Assembly: GCF_022788635.1 (NCBI RefSeq)
Contig: NZ_CP076024.1
Location: forward strand, 1,612,001 to 1,676,000
DNA length: 64,000 bases
Source of the DNA: Methylobacter sp. S3L5C
GTDB taxonomy: Bacteria; Pseudomonadota; Gammaproteobacteria; Methylococcales; Methylomonadaceae
Direction of reading: 5' to 3'
Positions 17,432 to 26,749 of this stretch are shown piece by piece. The notes beneath the pieces are model-generated. The model made no database searches. It saw only the letters and a program-made list of their open reading frames with translations, and was not told where the DNA came from. Position numbers and translations under genes: made by a program. Every line of letters starts with the position of its first letter. The stretch's first letter is position 1.

Positions 17432-18019
17432 ATGAAAATAAAATTACTGGTTGTCGTTACCGGCTTATTGTCAATCATATCGCTACCCGTACATGCGCAT
17501 ACCGGCTTGGGTACCGTGCACGGTGTTGTCGACGGATTGTTGCATCCGTTAACGGGTATTGACCATTTACTCGTTATACTGGCGGTCGGCTTATTGGCAG
17601 TAATGCGCGGTGGACGAGAACTATGGTTATTGCCTGCCAGTTTTTTACTGATGATGACCGTAGGCGCGGGATTACATTTTGCCGGTTTCACGTTAAGTGC
17701 AGCAGAAACCTGGGTAGCCTTTTCAGTCATGGCTTCAGGGTTGCTGTTGTGGACAAATTATAAAGTGTCATCAGGCTTGGCAGTCGCTTTGGTCGCTGTA
17801 TTTGCGCTTGGTCACGGTTACGTTCATGGTAGCGATTTGCAAACGGGAGCTGATGTTGCCGGGTATACGACAGGTTTTCTGCTTACGACGGCATTATTGC
17901 AAGGCTTGAGTATTACTATGGGGTTATTGCTATCAGGAACGTCCAGTTTAAAGATAATGACTACCGGATTTGGTCTGCTGTGTGCGGTAGTCGGTACGAC
18001 CTTATTGGTTGGAGCCTGA
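17432..18019 (+). CDS. hupE: HupE/UreJ-family nickel transporter
   Basis: This 195-residue membrane protein has a cleavable-looking N-terminal segment ending PVHA and about six hydrophobic spans. The family marker HPLTGIDHLL (residues 38-47) and the later HGYVHG motif supply histidines thought to carry Ni2+. It is the first gene of the urease cluster and its stop is four bases before the ureD ATG, so its role is nickel supply for urease maturation. It is called ureJ in some clusters. A GAGGA site lies before the ATG. Confidence 0.9.
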   Translation: MKIKLLVVVTGLLSIISLPVHAHTGLGTVHGVVDGLLHPLTGIDHLLVILAVGLLAVMRGGRELWLLPASFLLMMTVGAGLHFAGFTLSAAETWVAFSVMASGLLLWTNYKVSSGLAVALVAVFALGHGYVHGSDLQTGADVAGYTTGFLLTTALLQGLSITMGLLLSGTSSLKIMTTGFGLLCAVVGTTLLVGA

Positions 18020-18023
18020 GTAG

Positions 18024-18875
18024 ATGGTTGCAGAACCTGTGGATATAGGGTTCGCCAATACAGAGATTACCCCACAGGGGTGGGAAGCAACACTGGAGTT
18101 GGGCTTTAAGTTAAGCAATGATAAAACCGTCTTGGCGCATCGTCGCCATCATGGTCCGTTAACCGTACAACGACCTTTTTATCCTGAAGGCGGCGTTTGT
18201 CATTTGTATTTGTTGCATCCGCCAGGTGGCGTAGTGGCAGGTGACAGCTTGACGATCACGATAAACGCAGCCGCCAATAGCGCAGCACTGGTAACAACGC
18301 CAGCCGCCGGCAAATTTTACCGCAGTACCGGAGAACTGGCACGGCAATCCGTTACCTTAACAGTCGCCGCAGGTGCGGCTTTAGAATGGTTGCCACAAGA
18401 AACCATTATCTATGAAGGGGCACGGGTCGCATCTGAGCTTCGCGTTAATCTGGAATCCGGTGCCCGCTTTATTGGCTGGGAAGTTCTCGTTTTGGGTCGT
18501 CCTGCCGCCAATGAAGGTTTTACAGTGGGTCAAGCCTGCATGAGCTGGCAGATTTTTCGTGCCGATGAGCTTTTTTATCGGGAACGTTTAAAGCTGGATG
18601 CCCAGGCATTTTTAGCGCGCTGGGGGCTGAACGGACATTCCGCTTGTGGGACAATGTTCGCCTGTCCTGCTTCAGTCGTGCAGTTGGAAGCGGTGCAACA
18701 ACTTATTGGCGAGACGGCCGGGCGCGGTGTTACGTTAATAGATGATCTGCTGATCTGCCGCGCTCTTGATACCAGGGCTGACCGGTTACGCGGATTTTTT
18801 CAGCAGGTTTGGGCTGCACTAAGGCCCGACGTTTTGCAGCGTAAGGCTTGTGAGCCGCGTATCTGGGCAACCTGA
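18024..18875 (+). CDS. ureD: Urease accessory protein UreD
   Basis: The 283-residue protein matches UreD (UreH): GFKLSNDKTVLAHRRHHGPLTVQRPFYPEG near the N terminus (split around residues 27-60), LLHPPGGVVAGDSL, TTPAAGKFYRS and WLPQETIIYEGA are family hallmarks. UreD binds the apo-urease trimer and, with UreF and UreG, forms the complex that delivers Ni2+ and CO2 to the active site. It is cytoplasmic. The start ATG lies just after the hupE stop. The length is normal. ureA follows after 21 bases. Confidence 0.95.
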   Translation: MVAEPVDIGFANTEITPQGWEATLELGFKLSNDKTVLAHRRHHGPLTVQRPFYPEGGVCHLYLLHPPGGVVAGDSLTITINAAANSAALVTTPAAGKFYRSTGELARQSVTLTVAAGAALEWLPQETIIYEGARVASELRVNLESGARFIGWEVLVLGRPAANEGFTVGQACMSWQIFRADELFYRERLKLDAQAFLARWGLNGHSACGTMFACPASVVQLEAVQQLIGETAGRGVTLIDDLLICRALDTRADRLRGFFQQVWAALRPDVLQRKACEPRIWAT

Positions 18876-18896
18876 CCAACCAAAAAAGGATAATTA

Positions 18897-19199
18897 ATGC
18901 ATTTAACGCCACGCGAAAAAGACAAACTATTGATTTTTACTGCCGGATTATTGGCAGAACGACGCAAGGCCCGAGGGTTAAAGCTTAACTACCCCGAAGC
19001 CATTGCCTATATTACCGCAGCAATTATGGAAGGAGCCAGAGATGGGCGCACGGTTGCCGAACTAATGGAATTTGGTCGCACCTTGCTAAATCGCGATGAT
19101 GTTATGGACGGTATCGCTGAAATGTTACCGGATGTGCAGGTAGAAGCCACGTTTCAGGATGGTACGAAGTTGGTTACGGTTCATAACCCCATTGAATAG
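18897..19199 (+). CDS. ureA: Urease gamma subunit
   Basis: The 100-residue protein begins [23 protein letters not shown] and continues with [21 protein letters not shown], both diagnostic of the urease gamma subunit, and ends VTVHNPIE as usual. It assembles with UreB and UreC into the cytoplasmic (alpha-beta-gamma)3 enzyme that splits urea into ammonia and carbamate. An AAGGA site is present upstream. The gap to ureB is 63 bases and contains a half copy of the GTGCCGTGC repeat. Confidence 0.97.
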   Translation: MHLTPREKDKLLIFTAGLLAERRKARGLKLNYPEAIAYITAAIMEGARDGRTVAELMEFGRTLLNRDDVMDGIAEMLPDVQVEATFQDGTKLVTVHNPIE

Positions 19200-19203
19200 C
19201 GAA

Positions 19204-19223
19204 GTAGGATGTGCCGTGCGCAC
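19204..19223. repeat. Half copy of the GTGCCGTGC repeat
   Basis: GTAGGATGTGCCGTGCGCAC matches the left arm of the hairpin at 15104-15156 with two changes. It sits in the short ureA-ureB spacer. Confidence 0.5.
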
Positions 19224-19262
19224 TAAAGACGATAATGACCATGAAAGAATAGGAGCACAGCC

Positions 19263-19580
19263 ATGATACCTGGAGAAATTATCCCTGCCGAGGGTGATAT
19301 CGAGCTGAATGCAGGTTGCGCAGTTATCACGCTGGTTGTCGCCAATAGCGGTGACAGACCAATACAAGTCGGTTCACATTACCATTTTTTTGAAACCAAT
19401 CCGGCGCTGCATTTTGACCGGGACAAAACACTGGGATTCAGATTGGATATACCTGCCGGTACCGCTGTCCGTTTTGAACCTGGACAGTTTAGAGAAATAC
19501 ATCTGATACCTTTTTCCGGATTACGCCGTGTTTACGGTTTTCGTCAGGCAGTCATGGGCGAACTAAAGGAGTCCGTATGA
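19263..19580 (+). CDS. ureB: Urease beta subunit
   Basis: The 105-residue protein starts [18 protein letters not shown] and contains [21 protein letters not shown] and [18 protein letters not shown], all typical of the urease beta subunit. It is a structural subunit that clamps the UreC flap. An AGGAG-type site precedes the ATG. Its end overlaps ureC by four bases. The length is normal. Confidence 0.97.
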   Translation: MIPGEIIPAEGDIELNAGCAVITLVVANSGDRPIQVGSHYHFFETNPALHFDRDKTLGFRLDIPAGTAVRFEPGQFREIHLIPFSGLRRVYGFRQAVMGELKESV

Positions 19581-21280
19581 GCAGAATCAGCAGGCAGGCT
19601 TATAGTGATATGTTTGGCCCGACTACCGGCGATAAAGTGCGCCTTGGCGATAGCGGTTTGTTTTTACAAGTCGAAGCGGATCGTACGATTTATGGAGAAG
19701 AAGTTAAGTTTGGTGGTGGCAAGGTTATCCGCGATGGTATGGGGCAAAGCCAGGTTGATTCCTCGGTGGCGATGGATTTGGTTATCACCAATGCATTAAT
19801 TGTCGATTACTGGGGTATTATCAAAGCGGATGTTGGTATCAAGAATGGCCGTATTGCCGCTATAGGCAAGGCCGGTAATCCCGATATCCAAAACGGTGTT
19901 GATATTGTTATTGGCCCCGGTACCGAGATTATTGCCGGTGAAGGGCAAATTTTAACCGCAGGTGGCGTTGACGCACATATCCATTTTATTTGTCCACAGC
20001 AAATAGAAGAAGCCCTTTCATCCGGCGTTACCACGATGATTGGCGGTGGCACCGGGCCTGCGACCGGTACTAATGCGACGACCTGTACGCCCGGGCCCTG
20101 GAATATTCAGCAGATGTTGCGTGCGCTTGACGGTTTTCCGATGAATTTTGGTTTGCTGGGGAAGGGTAACGCCAGTTTGCCGGCTGCGTTGGAAGAACAG
20201 GTTCGTGCCGGTGCCATGGGTTTAAAATTACATGAAGATTGGGGCACAACGCCGGCGGCGATTGATTGCTGTTTGTCGGTAGCCGAGCGTTTTGATGTAC
20301 AGGTCGCGATTCATACCGATACCTTGAATGAATCCGGGTTCGTTGAAGATACCATCGCCGCTTTTAAAGATCGCACGATTCATACCTACCATACGGAAGG
20401 TGCGGGCGGCGGCCATGCGCCGGATATTATCAAAGCTTGCGGCTTGCCTAATGTACTGCCATCGTCAACCAATCCAACACGACCCTTTACGATTAATACG
20501 GTTGATGAACATCTGGATATGCTGATGGTGTGCCATCATCTTGATCCCGGTATCCCCGAGGACGTGGCTTTTGCCGAATCACGCATCCGCCGCGAAACCA
20601 TAGCGGCGGAAGATATATTGCATGATTTGGGCGCTTTCTCGATGATTTCATCGGATTCCCAAGCAATGGGCAGAGTCGGTGAAGTGATTATCCGTACCTG
20701 GCAGACAGCGCATAAAATGAAACTGCAACGCGGCAGTTTGCAGGAAGATTCTGCAAACAACGATAATTTTCGCATTAAACGTTATATCGCCAAGTACACG
20801 ATTAATCCGGCGATTAGTCATGGTATCTCGCACGAAGTTGGTTCGATAGAAGTTGGTAAGTTGGCCGATCTGGTGTTATGGAATCCGGCTTTTTTCGCCG
20901 TAAAACCCAGCCTGATTATCAAAGGTGGTTTGATAGCATTAGCGGCCATGGGCGATGTCAATGGGTCAATTCCAACGCCGCAACCGGTACATTATCGCCC
21001 GATGTTTGGTTCGTTCGGTGAGACTGCATCGGCCACATCGATGATTTTTTTACCACAAGCCGCTATTGATGGCGGTGTTTCAGAGGCTTTGGGCTTGCGA
21101 AAACGCGTTGGTGTTGTTAAAAATACCCGCAATATCGGTAAAAAAGATTTAGTGCATAATCACTACCAGCCCACTATCGAAGTGGATCCGCAAACTTATG
21201 TAGTACGTGCCGACGGGCAGTTACTTACCTGTGAGCCGGTGGCTGTTTTACCGTTTGCACAACGCTATTTTCTGTTTTAA
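19577..21280 (+). CDS. ureC: Urease alpha (catalytic) subunit
   Basis: The 567-residue amidohydrolase holds every urease active-site residue at the standard number: H134 and H136 (HIH), carbamylated K217 ([12 protein letters not shown]), H246, H272, flap C319/H320 ([15 protein letters not shown]) and D360. The dinuclear nickel centre hydrolyses urea in the cytoplasm. The length equals the Klebsiella enzyme. Its ATG overlaps the ureB stop. Unusually, the next gene (ureE) is separated by 146 bases carrying a palindromic repeat, which could change expression of the downstream accessory genes relative to the structural genes. Confidence 0.98.
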   Translation: MSRISRQAYSDMFGPTTGDKVRLGDSGLFLQVEADRTIYGEEVKFGGGKVIRDGMGQSQVDSSVAMDLVITNALIVDYWGIIKADVGIKNGRIAAIGKAGNPDIQNGVDIVIGPGTEIIAGEGQILTAGGVDAHIHFICPQQIEEALSSGVTTMIGGGTGPATGTNATTCTPGPWNIQQMLRALDGFPMNFGLLGKGNASLPAALEEQVRAGAMGLKLHEDWGTTPAAIDCCLSVAERFDVQVAIHTDTLNESGFVEDTIAAFKDRTIHTYHTEGAGGGHAPDIIKACGLPNVLPSSTNPTRPFTINTVDEHLDMLMVCHHLDPGIPEDVAFAESRIRRETIAAEDILHDLGAFSMISSDSQAMGRVGEVIIRTWQTAHKMKLQRGSLQEDSANNDNFRIKRYIAKYTINPAISHGISHEVGSIEVGKLADLVLWNPAFFAVKPSLIIKGGLIALAAMGDVNGSIPTPQPVHYRPMFGSFGETASATSMIFLPQAAIDGGVSEALGLRKRVGVVKNTRNIGKKDLVHNHYQPTIEVDPQTYVVRADGQLLTCEPVAVLPFAQRYFLF

Positions 21281-21326
21281 GAAAATTCACCGACTTTTAA
21301 GCAGTGAAAATTTTTTACTTCAAGGT

Positions 21327-21405
21327 GTCTACCAACCAAGCCGGGACAGATAACATCGCTTGACGCGATGTTATCTGTAAAGTCTTCCCGCTTTAAGTTG
21401 GTAGC
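21327..21405. repeat. Palindromic dispersed element, full copy inside the urease operon
   Basis: Outer arms GTCTACCAA and TTGGTAGC flank a core palindrome (ACAGATAACATCGC, TTGA, CGCGATGTTATCTGT) with AAGCCGGG on one side and TCCCGCTTTAAG on the other. The copy at 42871-42951 has the same parts in opposite orientation. The core stem carries compensating changes (CGCTTGACG instead of CCTTCAAGG), so pairing is conserved. It is located between ureC and ureE. Confidence 0.75.
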
Positions 21406-21426
21406 TCTTCAACGGATACTTCTCTA

Positions 21427-21864
21427 ATGATCACTATGTTGAAATTGACCGAACTTGCTCCACCAGAAACCCAGGCTGACGATGTCCTGACGTTGCCTTT
21501 TGAGTATCGCCAGAAAAGCCGTTTACCTGCACGCACAGATGGTGGCGTAGCTGTTGGCGTATTTTTGCCGCGTGGACATCGTTTGCGCTCAGGTGTTATT
21601 TTGACCGGTACAGAGCGCTTTAAAGTGCTGATAAAAGCGGCTCCGGAAACGGTTTCGGTAGTGTGCAGCGATGATGCCCTGCAATTTGCACGTGTTTGTT
21701 ATCACTTGGGTAATCGTCATGTCGCCTTACAGATTTTGCCGGGTGAGCTGCGCTATTTGAGTGACCATGTTCTGGATCACATGGTTGAGGGCTTGGGCTT
21801 GGGAGTGATGCACGATATCATGCCGTTTGAGCCAGAAGCCGGTGCTTATCATAGTCATGATTAA
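21427..21864 (+). CDS. ureE: Urease accessory protein UreE
   Basis: The 145-residue protein is a UreE metallochaperone: DVLTLPFEYRQKSRLPARTDGGVAVGVFLPRGHRLRSGVIL-type N-terminal domain, then the nickel-binding region with GNRHVALQI containing the conserved histidine. The C-terminal tail is short, GAYHSHD, not a long polyhistidine. UreE hands Ni2+ to the UreDFG complex. The start at 21427 is the first ATG; an in-frame ATG at 21436 (MLKLTELAPP) is an equally good candidate since neither has a strong ribosome site. Its last codons overlap ureF. Confidence 0.93.
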   Translation: MITMLKLTELAPPETQADDVLTLPFEYRQKSRLPARTDGGVAVGVFLPRGHRLRSGVILTGTERFKVLIKAAPETVSVVCSDDALQFARVCYHLGNRHVALQILPGELRYLSDHVLDHMVEGLGLGVMHDIMPFEPEAGAYHSHD

Positions 21865-22531
21865 TGATCTTGCCCTGCTGCGCTTGTTGCAATTGATTAG
21901 TCCGGGCTTGCCGATTGGCATGTACAGCTATTCCCAAGGGTTGGAACGTGCCATTGATGATGGCTTGGTGACCAATGCCGATGACGTCCATGAATGGCTT
22001 GAAGGTTTACTGGTGCATGGCATGACACAGCTTGATTTACCGGTCATGGCCCGCTTGTTTGATGCCTGGACATTGGCTGATAACGTTGCCGTTGTCCAGT
22101 GGAGCAAAACCTTGATTGCTTGCCGTGAAACGTCTGAATTACGTGCTGAAGACAGGCAAACCGGGCAGGCACTGGCGCGGTTGCTGGTCGCGCTGGAACT
22201 GGACGAGGCGGCAGAGTGGTTACGCAAACCGGAGGCAACACTCGCCACTTTATTTAGTCTCGCTGCAGTGCGCTGGGCCATTCCCAAACGTGAGGCGGCT
22301 ATCGGTTACTTGTGGAGTTGGCTGGAAAATCAGGTGTTGTGTGCCGTTAAACTGGTGCCCTTGGGTCAGGTTGCCGGACAGCGCTTATTAATGGCATTGG
22401 CATCCAGGCTGCCTGAACAGGTTAATCGTGCGTTGTTGCTGGCTGATGATGAAATCGGCAGCAGCGTGTTTGGTTTGGCCTTGGTTAGTAGTCGGCATGA
22501 AACACAATATTCCAGATTATTTCGTTCTTAA
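21857..22531 (+). CDS. ureF: Urease accessory protein UreF
   Basis: I take the ATG at 21857 (MINDLALLRLLQLISPGLPIG, 224 residues), which overlaps the ureE stop by eight bases; an upstream in-frame ATG at 21827 would add ten unlikely residues. The family marks LISPGLPIGMYSYSQGLE near the N terminus and VKLVPLGQVAGQRLL near residue 165 are present. UreF is an all-helical protein that bridges UreD and UreG and gates the GTPase cycle during nickel insertion. ureG follows after nine bases. Confidence 0.95.
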   Translation: MINDLALLRLLQLISPGLPIGMYSYSQGLERAIDDGLVTNADDVHEWLEGLLVHGMTQLDLPVMARLFDAWTLADNVAVVQWSKTLIACRETSELRAEDRQTGQALARLLVALELDEAAEWLRKPEATLATLFSLAAVRWAIPKREAAIGYLWSWLENQVLCAVKLVPLGQVAGQRLLMALASRLPEQVNRALLLADDEIGSSVFGLALVSSRHETQYSRLFRS

Positions 22532-22540
22532 AGAGAGTTA

Positions 22541-23167
22541 ATGATGAGTGATAAACAGGTACTTCGGGTAGGTATAGGCGGGCCGGTAGGTTCCGGGAAA
22601 ACAGCACTGGTCGATGCCTTGTGCAAACGCATGCGTGATCAATTTGAAATCGGCGTGGTAACCAATGATATTTATACCCGCGAAGACCAGCAATTTTTGA
22701 TTCGCAGCGAGGCTTTGCCGGAAGACAGGATTATTGGCGTGGAAACCGGCGGCTGTCCGCACACGGCAATCAGGGAAGATGCCTCAATGAATCTTGCGGC
22801 TGTTGATGAGCTCTGTGAGCGCTTTGATAATCTGGATTTTATTATGGTGGAAAGTGGTGGTGATAATTTAAGCGCAACTTTTAGTCCAGAGCTGGCTGAT
22901 CTGACTATTTATGTGATTGATGTGTCGGCAGGCGATAAAATACCGCGAAAAGGCGGTCCCGGCATTACCCGTTCTGACTTACTGGTGATTAATAAAATTG
23001 ATTTGGCTCCTTATGTCGGTGCTTCTTTGGATGTTATGGATCGTGATGCCAAAAAAATGCGCGGTGAGCGGCCGTTTGTATTTACTAATCTTAAAACCGG
23101 TTTAGGGCTGGACACCATTACCCAATTTATTGTTACTGCGGGTATGCTGAGTACAGTAGCAGCGTGA
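22541..23167 (+). CDS. ureG: Urease accessory GTPase UreG
   Basis: The 208-residue SIMIBI GTPase shows P-loop [11 protein letters not shown] (about residues 12-22), the CPH nickel-binding motif in [17 protein letters not shown], the [17 protein letters not shown] segment and the [11 protein letters not shown] base-recognition loop. It uses GTP to drive nickel delivery to urease. The gene starts ATGATGAGT, so initiation could be at either ATG. It is the last gene of the cluster. Confidence 0.97.
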   Translation: MMSDKQVLRVGIGGPVGSGKTALVDALCKRMRDQFEIGVVTNDIYTREDQQFLIRSEALPEDRIIGVETGGCPHTAIREDASMNLAAVDELCERFDNLDFIMVESGGDNLSATFSPELADLTIYVIDVSAGDKIPRKGGPGITRSDLLVINKIDLAPYVGASLDVMDRDAKKMRGERPFVFTNLKTGLGLDTITQFIVTAGMLSTVAA

Positions 23168-23194
23168 CACTGATTAAGCGTTATAGCAACAGCT

Positions 23195-23266
23195 AGTAGC
23201 TTCGATGTAAATGGAGGAATATCGAAGTCAGCAAACCCTGGATTACGTTTCACTACATCGAGGCTA
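23195..23266. repeat. Diverged inverted repeat (CTGGATTACG family)
   Basis: The arms GTAGCTTCGATGTA and TACATCGAGGCTA pair with one mismatch over twelve central positions. The segment includes ACCCTGGATTACGTTTCACTAC (reading here in two parts), a sequence type I recall as a frequent intergenic repeat in related gammaproteobacteria. Boundaries are approximate. Confidence 0.45.
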
Positions 23267-23521
23267 ATGGCTTACTCATTTTGTTCATCAAACCTTGGTT
23301 AGCGCTGCAAGGCTTTTCTTTTGATCACTAAAACAGATATAACTATCGAATAATATCGTTTTATTAAAGGGATATCATGATTTATTATTTGCACCTTAGA
23401 CGCTATTGATGATGAATTATCTGTTTGTGTAATTTAAATTCGATGGTTTTTAGGTGAAATATTAAAGCGTTATTGCCTGGCAATAATGCCTTAGGCAGAA
23501 TTGATAAGCTACTTTACACGC

Positions 23522-23619
23522 TTGACAAAACATAACGTGTAAAGTACTTTAACCTAAAATTGCAAGCTGACCGGACAACCGGAAGCCAGTGAGTCTATAA
23601 TGACCGCTGGCTTTTTTTT
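23522..23619 (+). ncRNA. Candidate small RNA or cysK leader
   Basis: A good sigma70 promoter, TTGACA at 23522-23527 with TACTTT at 23545-23550 (17-base spacer), is followed by two hairpins and a T8 run. The first is CCGG-ACAA-CCGG (23571-23582); the second pairs AGCCAG (23584-23589) and GTC (23593-23595) with GAC and CTGGCT (ending 23612). Termination would give a transcript of about 60 nt. It could be a free small RNA or an attenuator in front of cysK. Nothing shows expression; the function is unknown. Confidence 0.4.
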
Positions 23620-23671
23620 GGCCAAAATTTGGCTATAATCAAGCTTGATAATTAAATTACAGGAGACTTTT

Positions 23672-24649
23672 ATGTCACATTGGTACGAAGATAATTCTCA
23701 ATCCATAGGAAATACACCGCTGATTCGGCTTAACCGGATCACTGATGGAGCCTCTGCTACCGTGCTGGCAAAAATTGAAGGACGTAATCCCGCTTATTCC
23801 GTTAAATGCCGAATTGGTGCTGCGATGATCTGGGATGCAGAGCAGCGTGGCTTGCTCGGGCCGGGTAAAGAGCTTGTTGAGCCCACCAGTGGCAATACCG
23901 GTATTGCGCTGGCCTTTGTTGCCGCAGCGCGAGGCATGCCATTGACCTTAACCATGCCGGAAACCATGAGTCTGGAACGTCGTAAGTTGTTGATTGCTTA
24001 TGGTGCCAAACTTGTTTTGACGGAAGGTGCCAAAGGCATGAGCGGTGCCATTTCCAAAGCGGAGGAAATTACTGCCTCCGACCCTGAGCGTTATGTTTTG
24101 TTGCAGCAGTTTAAAAATCCGGCAAACCCTGCCATTCATGAACAGACCACCGGGCCTGAAATCTGGAACGATACGGATGGGGCGATTGATATCCTGGTAT
24201 CCGGTGTGGGTACTGGTGGCACCATTACCGGCGTTACCCGTTATATCAAACAAACCCAAGGCAAGGCAATTATTTCAATTGCGGTAGAGCCGACTGCCAG
24301 TCCGGTACTGACCCAGTTTCGTGCCGGTGAGCCGCTTAATCCTGGTCCCCATAAGATTCAAGGTATCGGCGCGGGCTTTGTTCCTGGTGTGCTGGATCTT
24401 TCCTTGATAGATGAAATCGAGCAGGTGACCAACGAAGACGCCATCGAATATGCACGGCGTCTCGCCAGAGAAGAAGGCATACTCGCAGGTATTTCTTGTG
24501 GTGCAGCCGTTGCTGTGGCAATACGTGTTGCCAAACGACCTGAAAATGCCGGTAAAACTATTGTGGTGGTGTTGCCTGATTCAGGTGAACGTTATTTAAG
24601 TTCACCGCTGTTTGAGGGTATTTTCGATGCCAGTGGTTTGGCTGCATGA
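23672..24649 (+). CDS. cysK: Cysteine synthase A (O-acetylserine sulfhydrylase)
   Basis: Starting at the ATG with an AGGAG site ([20 protein letters not shown], 325 residues), this is a PLP-dependent cysteine synthase. PLP lysine K45 lies in [24 protein letters not shown] binds the substrate carboxylate, [10 protein letters not shown] binds the PLP phosphate, and [10 protein letters not shown] closes the C terminus. It makes cysteine from O-acetylserine and sulfide in the cytoplasm. The stop overlaps the serine acetyltransferase start by four bases, so the two enzymes of cysteine synthesis are co-translated. Encapsulin and desulfurase genes follow. Confidence 0.93.
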   Translation: MSHWYEDNSQSIGNTPLIRLNRITDGASATVLAKIEGRNPAYSVKCRIGAAMIWDAEQRGLLGPGKELVEPTSGNTGIALAFVAAARGMPLTLTMPETMSLERRKLLIAYGAKLVLTEGAKGMSGAISKAEEITASDPERYVLLQQFKNPANPAIHEQTTGPEIWNDTDGAIDILVSGVGTGGTITGVTRYIKQTQGKAIISIAVEPTASPVLTQFRAGEPLNPGPHKIQGIGAGFVPGVLDLSLIDEIEQVTNEDAIEYARRLAREEGILAGISCGAAVAVAIRVAKRPENAGKTIVVVLPDSGERYLSSPLFEGIFDASGLAA

Positions 24650-25584
24650 ATGATATTACCCATTTAAATGGTAAGTATGATTGGGGTATTGATACCCTGG
24701 TTGCTCAATTACGTGATTTACGCGTGCAGTCGCTGGAAACTCGAAGTCGACGCGATAAACCACCCAAATTGCCTTCACGAAAAGAGCTACAAATTATATT
24801 GGAGGGGCTGAGTGCGGTCTTGTTTCCAAATCGTCTGGGACTGCCCGATCTTAATGACGAAGGCATCGATTACTTTGTGGGACACACCCTTGAAACCCTG
24901 TTACGCGAGCTTTATAAGCAAATTCGCCGTGAATTACAGTTTATCTCCGGACATGAAGGTGTCGACAAGGTCGCTAATGACCAAGCCATTAGTATTGCCC
25001 GCCAGTTTGCCGCCCGGTTGCCCACGGTAAGGGCATTGGTTGATACCGATATTCAGGCGGCCTTTGAAGGTGACCCTGCCGCAAGAAGCCCGGACGAAGT
25101 GCTGGTTTGTTATCCCGGCATTACTGCCATCATTCATCATCGACTGGCGCATATTCTTTATCAATTGGGTGCACCGTTGGTTGCCCGCGTTATCGCAGAA
25201 GTTGCCCATTCAGCGACGGGGATTGATATTCATCCCGGCGCACAAATTGGTGAGAGTTTTTTTATTGACCACGGTACGGGTGTGGTTATCGGAGAAACTG
25301 CCGTGATTGGGCGACATGTTCGCGTGTATCAGGCCGTGACTCTGGGCGCCAAACGCTTTGAAAAAGATGAGAACGGGTTGTTGGTTAAAGGCAATGCGAG
25401 GCATCCTATCGTTGAAGATAATGTGGTCATTTATGCCGGTGCTACCATTTTGGGTCGTATTACCATTGGTCACGGCTCAACTATTGGCGGTAATGTCTGG
25501 TTAACCCATAGCGTAGCCCCCGGTAGTAATATCACTCAGGCGTATGCCCGTAGTGAATTATTTCATGGCGGTGCGGGAATATAA
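24646..25584 (+). CDS. epsC: Serine O-acetyltransferase (EpsC/CysE type)
   Basis: The 312-residue protein has an N-terminal helical domain (about 1-190) and a left-handed beta-helix with hexapeptide repeats (about 195-300): [28 protein letters not shown] is diagnostic when read around residues 192-220, with the catalytic HGTG loop. It acetylates serine to O-acetylserine, the substrate of the CysK just upstream. The longer N-terminal domain matches the EpsC/SrpH type rather than short CysE. SrpH-type transferases accompany family 2A encapsulins (SrpI) in cyanobacteria, which fits the next two genes. Confidence 0.92.
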   Translation: MNDITHLNGKYDWGIDTLVAQLRDLRVQSLETRSRRDKPPKLPSRKELQIILEGLSAVLFPNRLGLPDLNDEGIDYFVGHTLETLLRELYKQIRRELQFISGHEGVDKVANDQAISIARQFAARLPTVRALVDTDIQAAFEGDPAARSPDEVLVCYPGITAIIHHRLAHILYQLGAPLVARVIAEVAHSATGIDIHPGAQIGESFFIDHGTGVVIGETAVIGRHVRVYQAVTLGAKRFEKDENGLLVKGNARHPIVEDNVVIYAGATILGRITIGHGSTIGGNVWLTHSVAPGSNITQAYARSELFHGGAGI

Positions 25585-25831
25585 CATTTTTTAATTCAGA
25601 AAACGTTTATATTTAAATGCTGGAAGACCCATGATTCCGTGGAATACACCGGTAAAGTTTTTGTGCCTGCTGCTGCTATGTTGGTGCTGTGAATTGTTGA
25701 TTTATGTATACGAAGTCAATAAGTTTGTCCCTGGAAATTAAACTTTTCTGGATCTCTATACTGCTAATTTTCAATCAGGAGATTAGCAATTAATTCTTTT
25801 AACTAATCGCAACAATAACAGGAATAAAGTC

Positions 25832-26749
25832 ATGACCGATATCCATGAAGCCCATACCGCACTAGGCGATGTCGCTGCGCGTACCTTGGCGAATGCCACC
25901 AAAACCGTGCCTATGTTATCAACCATCACGCCACGATGGCTGGTGCATTTGATGCAATGGAAACCGCTTGAGGCAGGTATTTATCGCGTTAACAAAGTTA
26001 AAAATGAAAATGAGCTCTTTGTTGATTGTTCCAGCCTTGATGAAAAAGAACTGCCGCAAACTTTTGTTGATTACGAAGAATGGGGCCGCGAGTATCGCTT
26101 GAATGCGGTTAATACCGTACTGGATGTGCATACCCGTATTTCTGATTTATACAGCAGCCCACATAACCAAATCCATGAACAGTTGCGTTTGACTATCGAA
26201 ACTATTAAAGAACGCCAGGAAAGTGAGCTTATTAACAATGCCGAATATGGCTTGCTTAATAACGTTGCTCCAGGTTTTAAAGTACAACCGCGTACCGGTG
26301 CACCCACGCCTGATGATTTGGATGAACTTATTTCCCGCGTTTGGAAAGAACCGGCATTTTTTCTGGCTCATCCACTTGCCATTGCAGCTTTCGGTCGTGA
26401 ATGTACCCGTCGCGGTGTTCCACCGGCAATTGTTACCATGTTCGGTTCACAGTTCATGACTTGGCGCGGACTGCCTTTGATTCCTTCTGACAAGCTTAAG
26501 GTTATCAACGGTAAAACCAATATTTTACTGTTACGTACCGGTGAAAGCCGTCAAGGTGTCGTGGGTCTTTATCAGCCTAATCTGACCGGCGAACTGAGTA
26601 TGGGCCTTTCAGTCCGTTTTATGGGCATTAATCACAAAGCGATTGCCTCTTATCTTATCTCTCTGTATTGCTCGCTGGCGGTGTTGACTGATGATGCGCT
26701 CGGAGTACTTGAGAATGTCGAAGTGGGCAAGTACCATGACTACAAGTGA
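25832..26749 (+). CDS. Family 2A encapsulin shell protein (SrpI-like)
   Basis: The 305-residue protein is an HK97-fold encapsulin of family 2A. Recognisable features are the N-terminal arm MTDIHEAHTALGDVAARTLANATKT, ITPRWLVHLMQWKPLEAGIYRVNKV, the E-loop/spine region around residues 95-120 (VLDVHTRISDLYSSPHNQIHEQ), and the C-terminal GVVGLYQPNLTGELSMGLSVRFMGI. Such proteins self-assemble into roughly 25-nm protein shells; the established cargo of this family is a cysteine desulfurase, encoded immediately downstream with its start inside this gene. No nucleotide-binding (CBD) insertion of family 2B is present. Upstream cysK and epsC complete the locus. A good ribosome site, AGGAATAAAG, precedes the ATG. 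Confidence 0.92.
   Translation: MTDIHEAHTALGDVAARTLANATKTVPMLSTITPRWLVHLMQWKPLEAGIYRVNKVKNENELFVDCSSLDEKELPQTFVDYEEWGREYRLNAVNTVLDVHTRISDLYSSPHNQIHEQLRLTIETIKERQESELINNAEYGLLNNVAPGFKVQPRTGAPTPDDLDELISRVWKEPAFFLAHPLAIAAFGRECTRRGVPPAIVTMFGSQFMTWRGLPLIPSDKLKVINGKTNILLLRTGESRQGVVGLYQPNLTGELSMGLSVRFMGINHKAIASYLISLYCSLAVLTDDALGVLENVEVGKYHDYK

Larger units (their letters stand above)
23168..23671. other. 504-bp spacer between ureG and cysK
   Basis: No protein gene is supported. It holds a diverged inverted repeat at about 23195-23266 (arms reading AGCTTCGATGTA and TACATCGAGGCT), then a consensus-like promoter and a short terminator-ended segment described separately (23522-23619). A TATAAT at 23634-23639 may start cysK transcription. 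Confidence 0.6.
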
